From positions 1-64,000 of the forward strand of contig JANQSS010000258.1 in assembly GCA_028279185.1 (NCBI GenBank): a stretch of 64,000 nucleotides of DNA, read 5' to 3'. Shown one piece after another: positions 16,827 through 26,177 of the stretch. The notes beneath the pieces were generated by a model. The model did not search any database and was not told the DNA's origin. It saw only the letters and a program-made list of their open reading frames with translations. Position numbers and translations under genes: made by a program. The first letter of the stretch is position 1; the number at the start of each line of letters is the position of its first letter. Origin of the DNA: Saprospiraceae bacterium. Its GTDB lineage: Bacteria; Bacteroidota; Bacteroidia; Chitinophagales; Saprospiraceae.

Positions 16827-18889
16827 AATACATGAATGATAATTCGAATATAATTAAATACGTTCTTGTCCTCTTCGTTATAGCATTTATTGCCTGGTTA
16901 TTTCCGAAAAATGTTCATACAGAATATAAATATAAGCTTGGCGATTTATGGCGCTATGATAACTTGGAAGCACCTTTCGATTTCTCGATAAAAAAGTCAG
17001 AAAATGAATATGAAATCGAAAAAAGGGAAATCTTAGAAGAAATATACCCGTTTTTTTTATTCGACGAAAAAGTTATTGTTGACCAATCAAAACAACTAAA
17101 AGAGCGATTGGATTCGGAATTTGGAAGGATACGGGAGCAAGATCCCGGGAATGATATGGTGCGTCGATCGAATAAATATGTACGAGCAGCAAGGCAGGCC
17201 CTCGAAGAAGTATATGAAATCGGAATATTGGGAGAAAGAGGCGTCGAACCGGAGACAGCGTTCATCAACGTCGTTAGAAATGAGAAGCCCAAACTCACGA
17301 GGAGATCGGCCTTGTTATCACTTGGTGATGCACAAGTCGCAGTGGCTGACACAATACGCAATTTAAACTTAAGAGAGGGTGGATTGCTTACGGCAATTAC
17401 GCAGTCTTTTCTTAAGCCAAATGTCTCGTTCGATGCTGATCTGACGGAGAGATATAAATCGGATGCTGTCAGTCGACTCAATGAAAATAAGGGGGCCGTT
17501 TTAGCTGGAGATTTAATTGTCGAACGATCGGCGTTGATTACCAAAGAGGTTTTTGAAAAGATCAAATCGTATGAATTTCATTACAATAATCAAGTCGGTA
17601 CAACTGGAAGGAAATGGACTGTGTTTGCCGGATATTTAATATTGACAAGCCTGATAATTGGTGTTTTTCTTCTCTACTTACAATTCCATGCTACACATGT
17701 TTTTGAAAAGTATTCGAGCTTGGCATTTATGCTGATGTGGCCGGTTTTGTTCAGTTTTTTGATAACAGTTGTTGAGGGAGTGGATAACCTCAGTGCGTAT
17801 ATGATTCCTTTTTGTGTTGTACCGATAGTGGTTAAGAATTTTTATTCTGATCGGTTGGCATTATTTACTCATATTGTTATAATATTAATTGTCTCATTTC
17901 TTTCCAGAGAGGGATATGAGTTTACCTTTCTGCAAATATTGGCTGGTATCGTTACAGTTCTTACTGTAAAGGAAACCCGATTTTGGAACAAATTTTTTGC
18001 CTCCATTTTCTATATATTCCTTACCTATATTTTTGGCTATGTCGGACTGGAGCTAATTTCGAACGGCAATTTCTTGAATATTAACTGGCAGCCTATTGTC
18101 TATTTCATCATCGCAGGAGTACTTACACTACTGGCTTATCCGATGATTCCTTTAATAGAAGGATTGTTTGGTTTTACTTCTTCGATAAAATTATCTGAGC
18201 TATCCGATATGAACAGACCCTTGTTGAAGGAACTTTCAGTAAAAGCCCCGGGTACATTTCAACATTCTCTGCAGGTTGCAAACCTTAGTGAAGCGGCTAC
18301 CGAAGCAATCGGTGGAAACGGACTTTTGGTAAAAACAGCGGCACTTTATCATGATATAGGTAAAATGGCCGAGCCGGAATTTTTTATCGAAAATCAACGC
18401 GGATCCAATCCACATGATAAATTAAATGATTTACAGAGTGCTGAAAAAATAATAGCTCATGTGTCCGAAGGTGAGAAAATGGCAAAAAAGGCAAAACTAC
18501 CAGCTATTCTTATAGACTTCATTAAGTCTCATCATGGCACGACACGAACAGAGTACTTTTATCGAAATTATGTGAAAGAACATCCAGGTGAATTGGTAAA
18601 TCCCGGTGATTTTCAATACCCCGGACCATTACCAAAATCGAAAGAAGAAGCTGTACTTATGATGGCAGATAGTCTTGAAGCGGCGTCGAAAAGTTTGAAA
18701 TCTCCCACTGGTAAAGATATAGATGATCTTGTCGAAGGAATAATTAAAGGGAAAATAGAACAGGGCCAACTCAGCGAGTCCACCTTGACATTCAAAGATT
18801 TGGAGACGTGCAAAGACACGTTTAAATCATTATTGCGAAACATCTATCATGTACGGATTGAATATCCGGATGATCCAACTTCAAATTAA
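16823..18889 (+). CDS. HD-domain membrane phosphohydrolase, PgpH/YqfF-like
   Basis: The ATG at 16823 makes an ATGA overlap with the previous stop, so it is preferred over an earlier in-frame start at 16802. The 688-residue protein has one N-terminal TM segment, an extracytoplasmic 7TMR-HDED-like domain (about 30-250), a block of about seven TM segments (255-450) and a cytoplasmic HD domain (about 475-620) with HSLQVANLSE, ALYHDIGK and IKSHHGT, which hold the metal-binding His and Asp residues. The same architecture in Listeria PgpH degrades c-di-AMP; that activity is inferred here. Confidence 0.88.
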   Translation: MKYMNDNSNIIKYVLVLFVIAFIAWLFPKNVHTEYKYKLGDLWRYDNLEAPFDFSIKKSENEYEIEKREILEEIYPFFLFDEKVIVDQSKQLKERLDSEFGRIREQDPGNDMVRRSNKYVRAARQALEEVYEIGILGERGVEPETAFINVVRNEKPKLTRRSALLSLGDAQVAVADTIRNLNLREGGLLTAITQSFLKPNVSFDADLTERYKSDAVSRLNENKGAVLAGDLIVERSALITKEVFEKIKSYEFHYNNQVGTTGRKWTVFAGYLILTSLIIGVFLLYLQFHATHVFEKYSSLAFMLMWPVLFSFLITVVEGVDNLSAYMIPFCVVPIVVKNFYSDRLALFTHIVIILIVSFLSREGYEFTFLQILAGIVTVLTVKETRFWNKFFASIFYIFLTYIFGYVGLELISNGNFLNINWQPIVYFIIAGVLTLLAYPMIPLIEGLFGFTSSIKLSELSDMNRPLLKELSVKAPGTFQHSLQVANLSEAATEAIGGNGLLVKTAALYHDIGKMAEPEFFIENQRGSNPHDKLNDLQSAEKIIAHVSEGEKMAKKAKLPAILIDFIKSHHGTTRTEYFYRNYVKEHPGELVNPGDFQYPGPLPKSKEEAVLMMADSLEAASKSLKSPTGKDIDDLVEGIIKGKIEQGQLSESTLTFKDLETCKDTFKSLLRNIYHVRIEYPDDPTSN

Positions 18890-18894
18890 TACAT

Positions 18895-19566
18895 ATGACT
18901 TACTTTACTGCAAAATTCCCAAAGTTCTTCAAAGACTTAAGCAAGAACAATAATAGAGATTGGTTTCAGGACAATAAAAAACTATATGAGGACGAAGTTA
19001 AAAAACCATTTTATGCATTTGTCGAAGACCTTATTTCAGCCGTAGGTAAAATCGAGGGAGAGCTCAATCTCGAAGTGAAAAATGCTGTCTTTCGTATCAA
19101 TAGAGATACCCGGTTTAGTAAGGATAAGACGCCTTATAAATTACACGTCGGTGCTATCGTTTCTAAAGGAGGTCGAAAAAACATGCAGGTTCCGGGCCTG
19201 TATATACAGTTATCTTCAACTGAACACCACATTGGAGGAGGCTCGTATATGCCGGACAAAAATAACCTTGTCAAAATTAGAAAGGCCATCGCCAAGGATC
19301 CAACGGCTTTCAGAAAGATATTGAAAAATAAAAAGTTCAAAACGTACTTTCCGGACGGAATTCAGGGAGAAAAAAATAAAATTTTGCCCAAGGAATTTAA
19401 ACCTTTCGCAGATGATATTCCGGAATTGTTTCGAAAACAATTTTATGTAATGTCAAATCATAAAGGTATGAAATTTGTCCAGCAAGATGACTTACTTAAA
19501 GTTGTTATGAACCACTATAAGGCTACTGCAGAGTTAAATAACTTTATTAGAAATGCCCAAATATGA
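18895..19566 (+). CDS. DUF2461 (TIGR02453) family protein
   Basis: This 223-residue cytoplasmic protein fits the DUF2461 family: the start FTAKFPKFFKDLSKNNNRDWF, the central FRINRDTRFSKDKTPYK, and GGRKN followed by GLYIQLS. The family is widespread and its function is unknown. It lies 5 bp after the HD-domain gene and overlaps the nitroreductase gene by an ATGA, so it is translated as part of the operon. Confidence 0.88.
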   Translation: MTYFTAKFPKFFKDLSKNNNRDWFQDNKKLYEDEVKKPFYAFVEDLISAVGKIEGELNLEVKNAVFRINRDTRFSKDKTPYKLHVGAIVSKGGRKNMQVPGLYIQLSSTEHHIGGGSYMPDKNNLVKIRKAIAKDPTAFRKILKNKKFKTYFPDGIQGEKNKILPKEFKPFADDIPELFRKQFYVMSNHKGMKFVQQDDLLKVVMNHYKATAELNNFIRNAQI

Positions 19567-20153
19567 GCGAGTCTGAAATCAATAAGTTTGAAGTACTTGC
19601 GGAAATAATTCGAAGTAGGCGCGCGATTTTTCCATCGCAATATATTGCTGAGCCGATCGAATCGGACGTGATTGACCAGTTGCTTGAATTAGCAAAATGG
19701 GCTCCAACTCATCGAATGACTGAACCTTGGCGATTTACGGTTATTTCTGGCAATGCTAGAATTCGACTTGGAAAATTTTTGGCTGAAACATACAAGAATA
19801 TATCATCGGAAAACTTTAGCCAAGCAAAATTTGAACGAATAGCAAAAAAGTGCACGCAAAGTCAATACATTATATTGATTTGCATCCAGTACGATGTGCT
19901 AAAACGCGTGCCAGAGTGGGAGGAGCTAGCTGCGGTATCTATGAGTGTACAAAATATGTGGCTGGCTTGTTCAGCTTTAGGTATAGGATGTTATTGGAGC
20001 TCTCCGAGTTTGAAGGATCACATTAGTGATTTCATTCCAATGGAGGCCGGAATGAAATGCCTGGGTATGTTTTACATAGGTTCATTCGACGGTTCCTGGC
20101 CTATCGGTCGCCGAGCAGCAATGACCGATAAGGTTCAGTTTATTACCTCATGA
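19563..20153 (+). CDS. Nitroreductase-family flavoprotein
   Basis: The 196-residue protein has the nitroreductase fold signatures: RSRRAIFPSQY near residue 18 (FMN phosphate contact), LLELAKWAPTHRMTEPWRF (about 42-60), and AAVSMSVQNMWLACSALGIGCYW toward the C-terminus. It is FMN-dependent and reduces nitro or other electrophilic substrates with NAD(P)H; the natural substrate is unknown. It has ATGA overlaps with both neighbours. Confidence 0.9.
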   Translation: MSESEINKFEVLAEIIRSRRAIFPSQYIAEPIESDVIDQLLELAKWAPTHRMTEPWRFTVISGNARIRLGKFLAETYKNISSENFSQAKFERIAKKCTQSQYIILICIQYDVLKRVPEWEELAAVSMSVQNMWLACSALGIGCYWSSPSLKDHISDFIPMEAGMKCLGMFYIGSFDGSWPIGRRAAMTDKVQFITS

Positions 20154-21616
20154 GTTCCGTGTTCGAAATTCGCCGGCTTCACTATGCGTTCGGAAAAAGC
20201 GTGTTGTTAGATCTGACGGGCTTAAGAATCAAGGCTGGTGACATTATTCATTTATCTGGCCAAAGCGGTTCAGGTAAGTCCTTACTAGGTCTGAGTCTAA
20301 TTGGCTTCTTTGCACAACTGGCTGAAGTTCAATATGACTTTGATATTCAAACTAAGTCCATCGATGATTGGCGAAAGTTACGTTCAACGTACATCGGTTA
20401 TATTTTTCAACAACCCAAGGCCTATTTTAATCCCATCAAGACATGCGGTAACCATTTAATGGACTTATTGGATGGAAGTAAATCAGATAAAATAGCACGT
20501 ATTGATCAATGGTTAATTCAATTTAATTTGCCAGAAGGAGATTCTTTTTATAAGCGATATCCGCACGAATTTTCCATAGGTGAGCTTCAACGGATTTATA
20601 TTATTTCGGCACTGATAAGAAATCCAAAATTTATTATTGCTGATGAAATATTTTCTCATATCGATTGGCCAACGGCATCTTTAATAGGTAAAGTTGTTCA
20701 ACAATATATTGTGAAGAATAATGCAGCGCTACTTCTCATTACACATGAAAAACCAGGAACTTTTATTACGCCGACCCTGTCATGGCAACTCGTCGCGGGA
20801 AAAATAATTGAGAAAACTGCAACTGATCCAATCAACATTCTTAAAAGAGAAATACGATCATCTGAAACAAAAGCTAATCCTGCGTTGCTGGAACTGTCCG
20901 GCATTTCGAAAATGTATCGAAACAGGTTTAATGCATGGGGGCATGAAAAAGGAACAGCGGTTATCGACAATGTTTCAATGCAATTGGTGGCTGGTGAATG
21001 CGTAGGATTGATGGGTACCTCCGGCTCAGGCAAAACAACTCTAGCAAAATTGTGCTGTGGTCTTACAAGGGCGACAAGTGGAGCAATTTCACCGGAGCAG
21101 GTTAACATGTTTTCTCTTCGGTCATTGTTCAAACGGCGCGCATCACCGATTCAATTGGTCCACCAGGATCCCTTTTCTTCGTTTAATACAAGTCAATTAG
21201 TGCATGAGCAAATTACTGCAGGGAATGACACCAAGTCTGTTGAAGAATTGTGTGCAGCACTTAATTTGCCTAAAACTGTTCTTAGCAGATCGGCCTTCGA
21301 GTTGAGTGGGGGAGAGTTACAACGGCTTGCATTGATCCGATCCCTCGTAGTCAAACCGCGGCTAAAAATATTGATATTAGATGAAGCTTTGTCGGCACTT
21401 GACTACCATGCCCAATTAGCAGTGATGCATTTGCTGAATAAAAAATTTGCTGATGTCGGTATACTGATGATCTCCCACAGATTCTATCGATTAGAGTCGT
21501 TTTGTGATCGGATCTATTTCATGTCTGAAGGAAAAATGGTGCACGAGCAAAAAATGGATAGGATTGCCTGGGGTGAAGTGCCGCAAGACGTTGCGCTATT
21601 GGCAGGAAAACTGTGA
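20150..21616 (+). CDS. Fused double ABC ATPase of oligopeptide/nickel-transporter type, no permease nearby
   Basis: The 488-residue protein contains two ABC domains. Domain 1 (about 1-235) has Walker A GQSGSGKS, a degenerate signature FSIGELQR, IIADEIFS as Walker B and LLITHEK. Domain 2 (about 245-488) has Walker A GTSGSGKT, a consensus signature LSGGELQRLALIRSL, Walker B ILILDEALSALD and LMISHRF. The arrangement resembles DppD-DppF/YejF fusions that energise peptide or nickel import. No permease or binding protein is adjacent. The asymmetry suggests one canonical and one degenerate ATP site. Confidence 0.87.
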   Translation: MSSVFEIRRLHYAFGKSVLLDLTGLRIKAGDIIHLSGQSGSGKSLLGLSLIGFFAQLAEVQYDFDIQTKSIDDWRKLRSTYIGYIFQQPKAYFNPIKTCGNHLMDLLDGSKSDKIARIDQWLIQFNLPEGDSFYKRYPHEFSIGELQRIYIISALIRNPKFIIADEIFSHIDWPTASLIGKVVQQYIVKNNAALLLITHEKPGTFITPTLSWQLVAGKIIEKTATDPINILKREIRSSETKANPALLELSGISKMYRNRFNAWGHEKGTAVIDNVSMQLVAGECVGLMGTSGSGKTTLAKLCCGLTRATSGAISPEQVNMFSLRSLFKRRASPIQLVHQDPFSSFNTSQLVHEQITAGNDTKSVEELCAALNLPKTVLSRSAFELSGGELQRLALIRSLVVKPRLKILILDEALSALDYHAQLAVMHLLNKKFADVGILMISHRFYRLESFCDRIYFMSEGKMVHEQKMDRIAWGEVPQDVALLAGKL

Positions 21617-21673
21617 ATTTTTTGTTAAAGACATCATCCGTGAAATCCTGGACGTTATATTTGTGGAGTATAC

Positions 21674-21910
21674 ATGTCAAAACCACAAAAGAAAACAGTT
21701 CCAATAGCCCCAATGATCATTGCAGTTCTTCTGCTGGGCATGATCTTTTATTTTCAATCCACAACCAATTTACCGCCACAAGAAGCAGAGGAGTTGTCAC
21801 AGGCAAACTTGGCACTTCCCGAGGATAAAATAATTCGATTTGTTGTGGACAAGGTCACAGATGTCATGCGTTTGTTTCCGCAAAAAGCTCACGTTAGCGC
21901 CGGAAACTGA
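21674..21910 (+). CDS. Small single-TM protein of unknown function
   Basis: The 78-residue protein has a short basic N-terminus (MSKPQKKTV), one TM helix (about 11-27) and a charged tail. It ends inside the 3' end of the convergent fmt gene (22-bp overlap). It follows the fused ABC ATPase by 57 bp on the same strand. No family was recognised; it could be a small accessory of the operon. Confidence 0.55.
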   Translation: MSKPQKKTVPIAPMIIAVLLLGMIFYFQSTTNLPPQEAEELSQANLALPEDKIIRFVVDKVTDVMRLFPQKAHVSAGN

Positions 21911-22821
21911 GGCGTGTAGCCATTCAGAAATGCCGCTGCATCCATCCGTCTACGACCAGCCATCTGCACTTCTAACAAGTTTATGTATTTGTCTCTACAG
22001 GCTACCGAAAATTCGCCTTTGGTTCCCAATTCCAAACTTCCTGGTTCATGGCCCGTTCGTACGACACGATTTGTGAGTTCGCTTCTGATTATGTTTAATT
22101 GACCGCCATCCAGCTTGGCCCAGGCGCCGGGATGAGGACTCAGGCCGCGAATGAAATTATGCACCTCTTGCGCCGATCGATCGAAACGAATGGCGCAATC
22201 CTCATGAAATATTTTTGGCGCATGTGATACGAGGTTGTTATCCTGAGCGTACTCAACGACATTTCCAACTTCTATATCCCGCACAGTTTGCAGAACGAGC
22301 TTCGCACCGATTGGCATCATTTTATCATGGAGTTCACCAGCGGTCTCATTAGGTAAAATACTGACTTTTCGTTGGTGTATTAAGTCGCCCGTGTCGATGG
22401 CATGCTTTAATTTAAATGTTGTCAAACCAGTCTCGCTATCTCCTTTTATTACAGCCCAGTTGATTGGTGCAGCGCCTCTGTAGCGAGGCAGTAATGATGC
22501 ATGCAAATTAATAGATCCCAATGGAGGCATGTTCCAGACGACTTCAGGTAACATCCTAAAGGCCACAATTACCTGCAAATCAGCCTGTAGACTGTGCAAC
22601 TGTTCGACAAAATCGGAGCGCTTCAACCTCGGTGGTTGTAAAATATTCAAGCCTTCTTGGTAGGCATATTTTTTCACAGCGGACTCTAAAAGACGCTTTT
22701 TGCCACGACCACCGTATTTATCCGTGCTCGTGACAACACCAACAACATCATAGCCGTTGTCTACGAGAATTTTTAAACTCGGAACAGCGAAAGCAGGCGT
22801 ACCCATAAATACTATCTTCAT
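21889..22821 (-). CDS. fmt: Methionyl-tRNA formyltransferase
   Basis: The 310-residue enzyme has the N-terminal formyltransferase domain starting VFMGTPAFAVPSLKIL, the catalytic NLHASLLPRYRGAAPINWAV, and GLTTFKLKHAIDTGDL, followed by the C-terminal tRNA-binding domain. It formylates the initiator Met-tRNA with 10-formyl-THF. The length is normal. A minus-strand TACTTTG (22865-22871) about 45 bp upstream may be its -7 element. It is convergent with the upstream operon. Confidence 0.96.
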   Translation of the reverse strand: MKIVFMGTPAFAVPSLKILVDNGYDVVGVVTSTDKYGGRGKKRLLESAVKKYAYQEGLNILQPPRLKRSDFVEQLHSLQADLQVIVAFRMLPEVVWNMPPLGSINLHASLLPRYRGAAPINWAVIKGDSETGLTTFKLKHAIDTGDLIHQRKVSILPNETAGELHDKMMPIGAKLVLQTVRDIEVGNVVEYAQDNNLVSHAPKIFHEDCAIRFDRSAQEVHNFIRGLSPHPGAWAKLDGGQLNIIRSELTNRVVRTGHEPGSLELGTKGEFSVACRDKYINLLEVQMAGRRRMDAAAFLNGYTPQFPALT

Positions 22822-22864
22822 AGCAGCTTAATCATTTTGAATAATAAAAAGTTCGATTCGGCCA

Positions 22865-22871
22865 CAAAGTA
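22865..22871 (-). promoter_or_regulatory. Possible -7 element of fmt
   Basis: On the minus strand this reads TACTTTG, preceded by TA, a one-base-short version of TAnnTTTG. It lies about 45 bp from the fmt start. Confidence 0.3.
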
Positions 22872-23049
22872 TAGGATGGAATTGACTTAATATAAGGCAA
22901 TCATAAAAACTTCGATACCGATGAACTTTTTTAGTTGACATGGAAGTTTGTATGAAAGAAAATTGGATACTTCCGATTGGCCAACTTCAGTTGGATTGCT
23001 TCATAACTCTAATACACCTAAATTAGCGCAACATTTAAAGTTCCATTAC

Positions 23050-24282
23050 ATGAAAGTTCTATTTTCCACGTTCTTCCTGGCCATTCCTTTGTGTCTTTTC
23101 GCACAAGGAATTATCGTTGAGGGTTATGCCTATGAATCTGATAATCGCGGATATCTGAACGAAGTTAAAATTCAGGCGAAAGACCTAAATGATGGTGCGA
23201 GTACGGCTGAAACATTTACCAACCTCGAAGGCTATTTTAAGTTGGACTTGCCACCCGGCGCCTATGAACTGATAATCACCAAAAATCTTTTCCGCGAGCA
23301 AGTCTTACAACTTTCGGATGCGTCTACCGTTACCGGCAATAAATATTTTTTCAAGGTTACATTAAAGCGAAAGCCCGGATATTTGTTTGATATAACGCTT
23401 GCAAATAAGCGTGACAGCAATAATACGGCAGTTGATGCTATTCATGATTCTCGCATTGAAGTCTATAACAATACGACGGAAGAATTAGAATATTCCAATT
23501 TGTCATACGGCCCGCCAAATTTTTTATATACGTTGACAAAAGGAAATCGGTACACGATCATGATTCGGAAGGAAGGATATTTAGCAAAACGTATCGAGGC
23601 CAAGGTTGATGTGGAAGGTTGCATACTATGCATAGATGGTCTAAGCAAATTGTCTCCAGGTGTCACAGATAATTTAACTGAGGGACATGAAATGGGGACG
23701 CTTTTGGCTAATATTGAAATGGAACCCGCGGATGTAGGAACGAAATTTAAGATCGAAAACATATATTACGAAACAAGCAAATTCAAGTTGACAACTGAAT
23801 CGAAATCTGAATTAAAAAAGGTGATTCAGCTTATGCGAGACAACCCGTTAATTGAAATTGAAATTGGGTCGCATACGGATAGCCGTGGAAAAGACGACTT
23901 GAACTTAAAACTTTCTCAAAATAGAGCAAATGAAGTGGTTGAATTTTTAATAGATTATGGAAGTATTGCTGCGGATCGAATGAGAGCAAGAGGATTTGGT
24001 GATACGCAGTTAGTCAATCATTGCAAAGATGGTGTGACATGCAGCGAATTGGAACATGCGGAAAATCGAAGGACGGAGTTGCGAATTACCGGCATTCGAA
24101 AGTCAGCTACCGCGGATAAGTCATTACTCGAAATTAAAGAATTAGAAAAGATGGAAAAGCTTATCGAGGAATTGCAAAATCAGGAAGTCATCGAAGTAAG
24201 AGAAGGCGATGAATTACCTGATGAAATAAAAAAGGAAATTGAAAAGGGAAAATCGAAGAAGAGAAAAAAAGATAATCAATAA
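23050..24282 (+). CDS. OmpA-family outer-membrane protein with CarboxypepD_reg-like N-terminus
   Basis: The start at 23050 places a signal peptide (MKVLFSTFFLAIPLCLFAQ) at the N-terminus; the open frame begins 34 codons earlier without one. Of 410 residues, about 22-105 form a carboxypeptidase-regulatory-like domain (EGYFKLDLPPGAYEL), the middle is a second beta region, and about 240-345 are an OmpA peptidoglycan-binding domain (IEIGSHTDSRGKDDLNLKLSQNRA). A Lys/Glu-rich tail of about 60 residues follows. It is predicted to link outer membrane and peptidoglycan. The tail is unusual for the family. Confidence 0.85.
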   Translation: MKVLFSTFFLAIPLCLFAQGIIVEGYAYESDNRGYLNEVKIQAKDLNDGASTAETFTNLEGYFKLDLPPGAYELIITKNLFREQVLQLSDASTVTGNKYFFKVTLKRKPGYLFDITLANKRDSNNTAVDAIHDSRIEVYNNTTEELEYSNLSYGPPNFLYTLTKGNRYTIMIRKEGYLAKRIEAKVDVEGCILCIDGLSKLSPGVTDNLTEGHEMGTLLANIEMEPADVGTKFKIENIYYETSKFKLTTESKSELKKVIQLMRDNPLIEIEIGSHTDSRGKDDLNLKLSQNRANEVVEFLIDYGSIAADRMRARGFGDTQLVNHCKDGVTCSELEHAENRRTELRITGIRKSATADKSLLEIKELEKMEKLIEELQNQEVIEVREGDELPDEIKKEIEKGKSKKRKKDNQ

Positions 24283-24333
24283 TTAACCCTATCATGGGAA
24301 ACCTACTTTAAGAAGACCAAAATAAATGGAATT

Positions 24334-24654
24334 ATGACTGCTAAAGAGTTTATATATAGTTTACAGGAGACTGTCAACAGTCAGACACTACAAGATAAAG
24401 ACACCGTCTTTCATTTCGATTTGGAAGGTGAAGGCGGCGGAGCTTTTACCGTGAAAATTCAAAACGGGAAACTCGAAATTGCTGAAGGATTAAATGAGAC
24501 ATCGAAATGTACCGTGCGCGCCAAAGCTGACAATTTCATGAAGGTAATAAATGGCGAATTGAAGCCACTTAATGCTCTGCTTTTTGGAAAAGTGAAAGTC
24601 GATAATCAGGGTGAACTGATTAAATATGCCAAGGTATTTGGCTTGATGAAGTAG
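24334..24654 (+). CDS. SCP2 sterol-binding-domain protein
   Basis: The 106-residue protein is a single SCP2 domain, with FHFDLEGEGGGAFTVKIQNG near residues 27-46, a CTVRAKADNFMKVINGEL turn, and the lid ALLFGKVKVDNQGELIKYA. SCP2 domains bind lipids or acyl chains nonspecifically. It lies 51 bp after the OmpA gene and is convergent with the DUF5683 gene. Its role is unknown. Confidence 0.85.
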   Translation: MTAKEFIYSLQETVNSQTLQDKDTVFHFDLEGEGGGAFTVKIQNGKLEIAEGLNETSKCTVRAKADNFMKVINGELKPLNALLFGKVKVDNQGELIKYAKVFGLMK

Positions 24655-24668
24655 CGATTGTCTATGAA

Positions 24669-25241
24669 TTAAAAGGTAAAGGATATACCAAGTGCAGGGA
24701 ATGGAACACCAGTAAAATCGAGTGTTTCAGAGAGTTTTAAATCCGCACCGATTAAATCATCCTCGATATTGAATGAAGAAAGATGTGATGAGACAAAGGC
24801 GTCAGCCACATTCAGTAAATAGACAAGGCCTAATCCAAAATACGCCAACTCCTTGTCCTTTCGGAATTGAGCACGCCTGTTCGCAATGAGCTGTGTTGGA
24901 ATGACATCTGGAAAGTCTGGTGTATCAATTCCTGCTAAACGATTTCGATAAGCTTGATCGAATGTGTCAAATTGGCTCGAATTCCAGTCTATGGCATAGA
25001 TCATTCCGCCGATGGCTCCGTATACAAGATGTAATTTATAATATTGTCGGTTGTATACTTGTCCTGCACCGGGAAAAATTGCCGACAACAGTGTTGCTTT
25101 AAGCGGTTTGGTTTGTTTGCGTTTGTTGATGAGGGAGTCGATAACGAATGTTCCCACTTTTTCATCCCACTTACCTTGCGCTTGACTTTGCAGCGTCAAA
25201 CAAGTGGAGGCCAAGATTAATGCGACATATAATTTATTCAC
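24669..25241 (-). CDS. DUF5683 membrane protein
   Basis: The 190-residue protein has a signal peptide (ending QSQAQ) and the DUF5683 core: ATLLSAIFPGAGQVYNRQYYKLHLVYGAIGG, with a second hydrophobic stretch at AYFGLGLVYLLNVADAFV. It is the last gene of a parA-parB-DUF5683 run (28 bp after parB), a conserved Bacteroidota order in which its function is unknown. It is predicted to be in the envelope. Confidence 0.85.
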   Translation of the reverse strand: MNKLYVALILASTCLTLQSQAQGKWDEKVGTFVIDSLINKRKQTKPLKATLLSAIFPGAGQVYNRQYYKLHLVYGAIGGMIYAIDWNSSQFDTFDQAYRNRLAGIDTPDFPDVIPTQLIANRRAQFRKDKELAYFGLGLVYLLNVADAFVSSHLSSFNIEDDLIGADLKLSETLDFTGVPFPALGISFTF

Positions 25242-25269
25242 AGGGTATCATAAGTTGCGTATGAGGAAT

Positions 25270-26151
25270 CTATTCAAGCGAACGAGCTATTTGAAGAAGA
25301 TGTTGTAATTCTTCTAAATCATTGAAGTGAATTACGCATTTACCGCTTTTATCTTGTTTTGTTGTAAGTTGAACTTTTGTTCCAAAAATCCCACTTAATT
25401 CATTTTCAATTTGTTGAATGTGAACATCTTTTTTCGATTCGTGACTGGCCTGTTTTGGCGTTCTCCGCTGCTTGATGTGACTTTCAACTTGTCTAACACT
25501 CCATTGCTGTTCAAGAATATTATGTAGTATGTCAATTTGCTCGGAAAAAGTATCAACACCAGCTATTGCACGGGCATGTCCCATGCTAATTTTTTCTTGT
25601 CGTACGGCATTTTGAACAGCTGGCGGTAATTTTAAAAGTCGCAGATAATTGGTGACAGTACTTCTGTTTTTTGAAACGCGTTCAGCTACTTCTTCATGTG
25701 TGATGTCACATTCTGTCATCAGACGTTGATAACTAAATGCAATTTCAAGCGGGTTAAGATCTTGACGCTGAATGTTCTCGATAAGCGCCATTTCGAGCAT
25801 GGATTGGTCGTCAGCTAATCGGATGTAAGCTGGAATTTCCTTGAGACCGATCATACGAGATGCCCTTACCCGCCGTTCACCGCTGATTATTTGAAATCGA
25901 CCAGAGGACAAATTCCGAACGGTAATAGGTTGAATGAGCCCATGAATCTTAATGCTTTTCGCCAATAATTCTAATTCATCAATATCGAACTCCGATCTGG
26001 GTTGAAAAGGGTTGATTTCAATATCTTCAATAGAAATTTGTGCGACTGTATTGGAGAGTTCTTTTACTAATAAATCCTTTTTATCTCCATTAGCTTCATC
26101 GCTTGAACTTAAAAGAGCACGTATCCCTTTTCCTAATTCTTTTTTTTTCAT
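25270..26151 (-). CDS. parB: Chromosome partitioning protein ParB
   Basis: The 293-residue protein has the ParB/Noc layout: the N-terminal nuclease-like CTP-binding domain with ERRVRASRMIGLKEIPAYI and ALIENIQRQDLNPLE, the helix-turn-helix with THEEVAERVSKNRSTVTNYLRLLKLP and ISMGHARAIAG, and a C-terminal dimerisation segment. It loads at parS sites and spreads as a clamp. It lies 26 bp downstream of parA. No parS palindrome was spotted in the window by eye. Confidence 0.95.
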   Translation of the reverse strand: MKKKELGKGIRALLSSSDEANGDKKDLLVKELSNTVAQISIEDIEINPFQPRSEFDIDELELLAKSIKIHGLIQPITVRNLSSGRFQIISGERRVRASRMIGLKEIPAYIRLADDQSMLEMALIENIQRQDLNPLEIAFSYQRLMTECDITHEEVAERVSKNRSTVTNYLRLLKLPPAVQNAVRQEKISMGHARAIAGVDTFSEQIDILHNILEQQWSVRQVESHIKQRRTPKQASHESKKDVHIQQIENELSGIFGTKVQLTTKQDKSGKCVIHFNDLEELQHLLQIARSLE

Positions 26152-26177
26152 TTTGCTATTATCATTCCGCTCAGAAC

